From: Opitutales bacterium
GTDB taxonomy: Bacteria > Verrucomicrobiota > Verrucomicrobiia > Opitutales > UBA2987
Direction of reading: 5' to 3'
Assembly: GCA_021772535.1 (NCBI GenBank)
Contig: JAJFLV010000066.1
Coordinates: forward strand, 1-58,629
DNA length: 58,629 bases
Part shown: one piece after another, positions 54,829 to 58,629 of the stretch
How positions within the stretch are numbered: position 1 is the stretch's first letter
Layout of the letters: the number at the start of each line of letters is the position of its first letter
Translations under genes and position numbers: made by a program
Notes under the pieces: model-generated
The model's input: the letters and a program-made list of their open reading frames with translations, nothing else
The model's database searches: none
What the model was told of the DNA's origin: nothing

Positions 54829-56208
54829 TCACTCGCGTAGAAAGGTATTGCGATCCGCCCGAAATCTAATATCCGCCTCTGCCGCAGCCAGGAGTTGGCG
54901 AGCTTTGGAGTGGAGATTCTGGCTCGAGGTAATACCCTTTTCTTCGGCAAAAGCACGCAGGCTTCTTGACGCCGCAGCGACGGCCCGGCGGGCCGCCATG
55001 TTGTAGGGTGATGAAGGCATCTCCGGCACGTCAGGCGCCAGCTCAATAAACATGCGGCCCTTTTTCTGCCCGCTAAAGAATGGGTCCGGCTGATCGAATA
55101 CGGGATCGTCCCAAAGGCTCATTAAGGGGGTAATAGCGTCCCCTTCCAGGTAGCGGTCGCGGCAAACCTCTCGATCGAGGTAAAGTTTTTTAACCAAATC
55201 CCAACTCTCCTCAATATTGTGTCCTGTTTTTGGTATTCCCAGCATCCGGCTCCCCAATATGCTGGTGCGGCGCCCCCCCTCCTCCCAAGCGGGAATGGGC
55301 ATCAGCTTTACCTTTCCGGCAAGGGGTTTGAGGTACAATTTCATAAACTTTGTCCTCCAATCCGAAACCAGCCAGGCCACCGCATAACCATCGATGAGAA
55401 GCTGGTTCCCTGCCAGACTGAAAATGGGTAAATCCACGGTCAGTTTGTCCGGTCTGGCGCCCCAGAGGGCAATTTTCGAGATCACCCTGGCATTGATTTC
55501 GGAATTGATTTCGACCTTCCCGTTCCGGTCGAAATACCGGCCTCCAGCCTGTAGAATCAGCATCTCCACCCACGATCCAGTCTCGCTTCCTTCTTCCATT
55601 TCCAAGAGGTAGCGGTCGGGATATCCATCCCCGTCCAAATCCCGTACCAACGGTCGCAGGGTATTCATAAATTCATCCCAGGTTTCAATCGCTTCCATAT
55701 CGATTCCCGCCTCTTCCACGATATCCGCCCGATAGGCTAACATCACTCCGGAAACACTCACCGGAATTCCATAAATGTGCCCCCGGGAAGACCAGGGTGA
55801 CAAGGTAGGCTGATTGATAACTTCAAGAAGGCCGTCGCGTTTCAATAAGTCCGTGAGGTCTAAAAACCCGATTGCCTCCTCCGGGCCATTATAAACCCCC
55901 ATCATGATTTCGAGGTGCATCTCTATCAAGTCTGCCATCGGGGTTCCGGAAAAAAAACCCGACCTCATTCGCTGCCACAGGCCGTGGTTTCCAAGAACTT
56001 GCACGTTGACCTGCTTGTCATTTACCGACGTCCAATCGTCGATTGCCCGGCCGTAAATCTCTTTATCCCAGGTTTCGTTGACCCTCCAGAAGGTGAGTCC
56101 CTCACTCTCGCTGACTGGTCTCAGGAGTCCGTATAGTCCGGAAACAACAGCCAAAGCAGTAATTATGAGAAGGCCCACAGACTGGTTCTTGATCAGAGCG
56201 CTTTTCAT
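54829..56208 (-). CDS. ABC transporter solute-binding protein, carbohydrate type
   Basis: The 459-aa protein begins with a signal anchor/signal peptide (VGLLIITALAVVSGLYGLL). The mature part has the family-1 sugar-binding layout, with ETWDEFMNTLRPLVRDLDG and GIPVSVSGVMLAYRADIVEE. DLDGDGYPDRYLLEME gives a possible Ca2+-binding loop, unusual in this family. A Cys lipobox is not evident. It precedes the two permeases and follows the enolase-superfamily gene by 129 nt. The ligand cannot be read from the sequence; the neighbouring sugar-acid-type enzyme suggests a sugar or uronic-type compound. Confidence 0.87.
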   Translation of the reverse strand: MKSALIKNQSVGLLIITALAVVSGLYGLLRPVSESEGLTFWRVNETWDKEIYGRAIDDWTSVNDKQVNVQVLGNHGLWQRMRSGFFSGTPMADLIEMHLEIMMGVYNGPEEAIGFLDLTDLLKRDGLLEVINQPTLSPWSSRGHIYGIPVSVSGVMLAYRADIVEEAGIDMEAIETWDEFMNTLRPLVRDLDGDGYPDRYLLEMEEGSETGSWVEMLILQAGGRYFDRNGKVEINSEINARVISKIALWGARPDKLTVDLPIFSLAGNQLLIDGYAVAWLVSDWRTKFMKLYLKPLAGKVKLMPIPAWEEGGRRTSILGSRMLGIPKTGHNIEESWDLVKKLYLDREVCRDRYLEGDAITPLMSLWDDPVFDQPDPFFSGQKKGRMFIELAPDVPEMPSSPYNMAARRAVAAASRSLRAFAEEKGITSSQNLHSKARQLLAAAEADIRFRADRNTFLRE

Positions 56209-56337
56209 AACTGATTTCCGAATTAAACGGCGTCTGTTCCAATCCCGGACGGCAATTCTTCTTGTCCCCTGTTTATTCGGCTGGCGGCGGGATAGCGGGA
56301 ACTGAAAGAACAGACGCCGGATTGCCTTGGCACGGGG

Positions 56338-57507
56338 TCATTCGCGGACCACTGTCTCAATCGTTTTCCGGTTAATGAAATCCCAATCCAGTTCGACTCC
56401 GAGGCCCGGACCCTGGGGAACCGCAACGTGTCCCTGCTTGTCGATGCTCTCAAGTTCGTCCCGGTATTCCATTGGATAAATCGGTGCGCTGACAAAGTTG
56501 CTTACGTTGGGACCGATCAATCCCAACTCGTAATAATTCGTGTTTCGGATCGCCGCGATACAGTGGCGATGAGCCAACCCGCCGCCATGAAACTCCACAT
56601 CGAGACCGAAACCTTCAGCCGCATGGGCCACTTTCATGGCGCCGGTAATGCCGCCGTCTTCGTAGGTTCCGGTGCGGACAAAATCGGTGCCATCATTGAC
56701 GATAAAATCCACATGCTGCTCCAGGCCGAAAATATGCTCCGTTTGCAAAAATGGGGTCTGAAGTTTCTCCCTCAACTTGCGATGTCCGAATGCGGACACA
56801 CCACCATCCTTGTAGGCATCTTCCAGCCAAAAAAATTCCTCCTCATCACACGCTCTGCCCAACTTAAGGGCCTCCCCCCAGGTATTCAATTCACAGGCCG
56901 GATCGACCATCAAATCCATTTTCTCCCCCACACGCTGGCCGACCGCGTGAATCGTGGCAATTTCACGTTCCAACGGACCATTGCCCCATCCGTGAATCTT
57001 GAAACCGGGAAATCCCCGACCGGCGCAATCCTCAGCGAAATCCGCATAAGCTTCCGGTGAGCACAAACACCCGTTTTCGTCGCCATGGTAGGTGCTTGCG
57101 TAGGCTGGAATGCTTTCCCGATATCCGCCCAGCAATCTATAAATGGGGGCATCAAAAGCCTTCCCGGCGAAATCCCAAAGGGCTACATCGACCATCCCGA
57201 TAGCCGTCCGGTCAGTATGCCGCAATCCACGTTTGAGGTCGTTGTAAATTTTTTCCCTCTCGAAAGGGTTTTTGCCAATCAGGTAATTGGCCACCTGGTC
57301 GAGACTGTGAAGGGCATAACTGGCAGCCCAAATCGGGACCGTGCCGACAATTCCAGCATCTGTGTGGAGGCGAAATATGGAAAGGCTACGCTTGAGGCTG
57401 GCGCCTTTTTCGTAAATCACGTTGAACCCGTTGTAATCAGTTCCCAGGTCGGGAATTTCGTGCTCGAAGACAATGACCTCCAGCTTGGTGATTTTAGGAT
57501 TATTCAT
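56338..57507 (-). CDS. Enolase-superfamily dehydratase / racemase-like enzyme
   Basis: The 389-aa protein is of the mandelate racemase/muconate-lactonizing type. The N-terminal capping domain is followed by a barrel with the KxH-type motif in FPGFKIHGWGNGP, metal-ligand Asp in LMVDPACELNTW, the second ligand in FFWLEDAYKDGG, and FHGGGLAHRHC near the end. These enzymes abstract the alpha-proton of carboxylates, typically sugar acids such as rhamnonate or galactonate. The exact substrate is open. It lies 45 nt after the phosphorylase gene and 129 nt before the ABC importer, likely in one catabolic operon. Confidence 0.85.
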   Translation of the reverse strand: MNNPKITKLEVIVFEHEIPDLGTDYNGFNVIYEKGASLKRSLSIFRLHTDAGIVGTVPIWAASYALHSLDQVANYLIGKNPFEREKIYNDLKRGLRHTDRTAIGMVDVALWDFAGKAFDAPIYRLLGGYRESIPAYASTYHGDENGCLCSPEAYADFAEDCAGRGFPGFKIHGWGNGPLEREIATIHAVGQRVGEKMDLMVDPACELNTWGEALKLGRACDEEEFFWLEDAYKDGGVSAFGHRKLREKLQTPFLQTEHIFGLEQHVDFIVNDGTDFVRTGTYEDGGITGAMKVAHAAEGFGLDVEFHGGGLAHRHCIAAIRNTNYYELGLIGPNVSNFVSAPIYPMEYRDELESIDKQGHVAVPQGPGLGVELDWDFINRKTIETVVRE

Positions 57508-57552
57508 AACCAGAAAACTTTTGGAAGTAAGCCGTTATTATAATGAGTATTC

Positions 57553-58434
57553 TCAATCATCTTCTCGTTCCAGCGGCGGGTGAATGCGCAGTGAATCGCC
57601 GACTCGAGGTTTCCCTTTCAGCGCCGCCACTTTGGGAACGGCCTCCATGCAGATTTTTACGCTCAGTTTATGGAAACGAGGATAATGGTAGGCCAAGTCG
57701 TCCCAATCCCATTCGCGGTCGATGAGGCCCTCCGCGGGCGTGCTGATTCCGAGAAAGCAGCCGTAGTTCATTCCCAACTGCCGCGCATAGGCGATTTCTG
57801 TGCCGACGGCGGTGGTCACCACATCCATCCCCTCGCGGTTCCAAAGCCGGGATTCAGCCACTCCCTCAAAACGACCGCCGCAATCCTGGACCACGATTCC
57901 GCCCTTCCAGGTCTTGTATTCATCGGAGGTGTATTTGACACATGCCTCATAAAAAATGTTGTCGATCTCGGGATCGGTAGCCGGGTTCATACGCGGAAAA
58001 ACCGCCCCCGCATCGTTCCCCAAAATGAGGTAGGACACGGTCCTGGGCCGATTCACATTGTAATCGATAAAATCGTCAGGAATGACCCAATCGCCAACTT
58101 TTATGTCGGTATTGAGGGCTCCTGCGGTGGCGCCACCGAGCACTTCCGTCACACCCAGCATGTGCATCGCCGCCCAGGTGCAAAGAAAGCCGTTCGCGTC
58201 CGCATTCAATTGTGAACGGTCAACCCCGATTCCCCCATGAACCGCGATGTGATAAAACGGCACACCATCGACTTCCCCGTAGAAAATCTCAGGTGAGGGC
58301 CCGAACCTGGTTTCTATCTGGAAAGAACCGCTGATATACTCCGTTTTGGTCAGGACCATGGCGATATTGGTGCCGCCGAGAACACAGATGTGAGATTCGG
58401 GGACGTCTTTGGGAATTTGGGTTATTGAATCCAT
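57553..58434 (-). CDS. PNP/MTAP-family nucleoside phosphorylase-like enzyme
   Basis: The 293-aa protein belongs to the PNP_UDP_1 fold. Signatures are ICVLGGTNIAMVL near the N-terminus, YHIAVHGGIGVDR, VVQDCGGRFEGVAESRLW and GMDVVTTAVGTEIAYARQ, the last giving the region that contacts the ribosyl group and base in MTAP/PNP. It phosphorolyses a nucleoside, releasing a base and ribose 1-phosphate. A nucleoside phosphorylase beside an ABC importer and a sugar-acid-type dehydratase is an unusual combination. The gene is upstream of the dehydratase on the minus strand. Confidence 0.82.
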   Translation of the reverse strand: MDSITQIPKDVPESHICVLGGTNIAMVLTKTEYISGSFQIETRFGPSPEIFYGEVDGVPFYHIAVHGGIGVDRSQLNADANGFLCTWAAMHMLGVTEVLGGATAGALNTDIKVGDWVIPDDFIDYNVNRPRTVSYLILGNDAGAVFPRMNPATDPEIDNIFYEACVKYTSDEYKTWKGGIVVQDCGGRFEGVAESRLWNREGMDVVTTAVGTEIAYARQLGMNYGCFLGISTPAEGLIDREWDWDDLAYHYPRFHKLSVKICMEAVPKVAALKGKPRVGDSLRIHPPLEREDD

Positions 58435-58507
58435 TCTGGTATAATATTTTGGGGTTAAAACAGTAACGATAAACGCAATCCTGAGTAAGGCGGAACCACA
58501 GGAAAAG

Positions 58508-58534
58508 ACAATATCAGGTATGCAGGACAGTCAA
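58508..58534 (-). promoter_or_regulatory. Possible promoter of the phosphorylase operon
   Basis: On the minus strand TTGACT (58534-58529) is followed after 15 nt by TATTGT (58513-58508), about 75 nt before the phosphorylase ATG. The spacer is shorter than the usual 17 nt, so this is weak. Confidence 0.2.
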
Positions 58535-58548
58535 GAGCGTGTTTTTCG

Positions 58549-58629
58549 CTACTGGTCAAATGGGCGGTAAACGGTGCGGAGTGCTCCGGAGAAAGGGAAC
58601 TTCATCTGCTTGAGCTTGATGAAAAAATC
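58549..58629 (-). CDS. Possible C-terminal end of a gene entering from the right
   Basis: On the minus strand the last 26 codons before a TAG at 58551-58549 are open to the window edge (DFFIKLKQMKFPFSG then ALRTVYRPFDQ). It may be the tail of an upstream gene of the phosphorylase operon, or chance. No family is recognised. Confidence 0.28.
   Translation of the reverse strand, partial: DFFIKLKQMKFPFSGALRTVYRPFDQ

Overview
The window is chromosomal DNA from a Gram-negative bacterium. Signal peptides, a lipobox, an AsmA-type envelope protein, a lost PEP-CTERM protein and periplasmic sensor domains all point that way. Several proteins (the PEP-CTERM remnant, a GbsR-type regulator, the FWHGIIHRREGDY protein, a FlgN-like/TPR pair and short hairpin repeats) recall Verrucomicrobiota/PVC genomes from marine or sediment habitats. 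That placement is an inference and no marker gene settles it. No rRNA, tRNA or CRISPR array was seen.

Layout. 1-344: 5' end of a transposase gene cut by the left edge and absent from the ORF track. 744-16137 (minus): a sensory block of three very large multi-PAS hybrid histidine kinases (2061, 1534 and 1329 aa) and a single-domain receiver. 16.7-24.0 kb (plus): a membrane-anchored serine hydrolase of the beta-lactamase family, a glutamine-dependent asparagine synthetase, a decayed PEP-CTERM gene and an OlsF-like bifunctional acyltransferase. 24.2-27.3 kb (minus): a GH13_18 sugar phosphorylase and a glycosyltransferase. 28.0-30.4 kb: a YHS protein and a B12-type radical SAM protein. 31.3-35.8 kb (plus): a tight operon of an M20-like protein lacking catalytic residues, a GpgS-type glucosyl-3-phosphoglycerate synthase, a glycosyltransferase and a HAD phosphatase. 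36.1-41.5 kb (plus): a 2-oxoacid:ferredoxin oxidoreductase (fused gamma-alpha, beta) with an unusual 805-aa ferredoxin-tailed partner. 41.5-45.9 kb (minus): an AsmA-like giant and a small conserved protein. 46.4-52.5 kb: GbsR-type regulator, FAD oxidoreductase, a frameshifted gene, a redoxin lipoprotein, an aquaporin, and a TPR/FlgN-like pair. 53.0-58.4 kb (minus): a carbohydrate ABC importer without ATPase, an enolase-superfamily dehydratase and a PNP/MTAP-like phosphorylase. The right edge may hold the tail of one more minus-strand gene.

How the genes may work together. The GH13_18 phosphorylase, the two glycosyltransferases, the GpgS-type synthase and the HAD phosphatase together suggest synthesis and turnover of glucosylglycerate or mannosylglucosylglycerate compatible solutes. 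A GbsR-type (osmoprotectant-type) regulator and an aquaporin lie farther along. The kinase block is probably one phosphorelay array; the two larger kinases share a nearly duplicated C-terminal half, and all three carry tandemly amplified PAS modules.

Mobile and repeat content: two inverted copies (146 and about 268 bp) of a TA-flanked MITE with GAACCTATCTCAAATTCG ends, one inserted exactly in a stop codon; two copies of a hairpin repeat (21.8 and 30.6 kb); several GC-rich islands in AT-rich spacers. Two genes have frame lesions in short T runs (PEP-CTERM and 48.7-49.2 kb), and the TPR gene has a suspect 5' end. Real decay and assembly error cannot be separated from this sequence alone.
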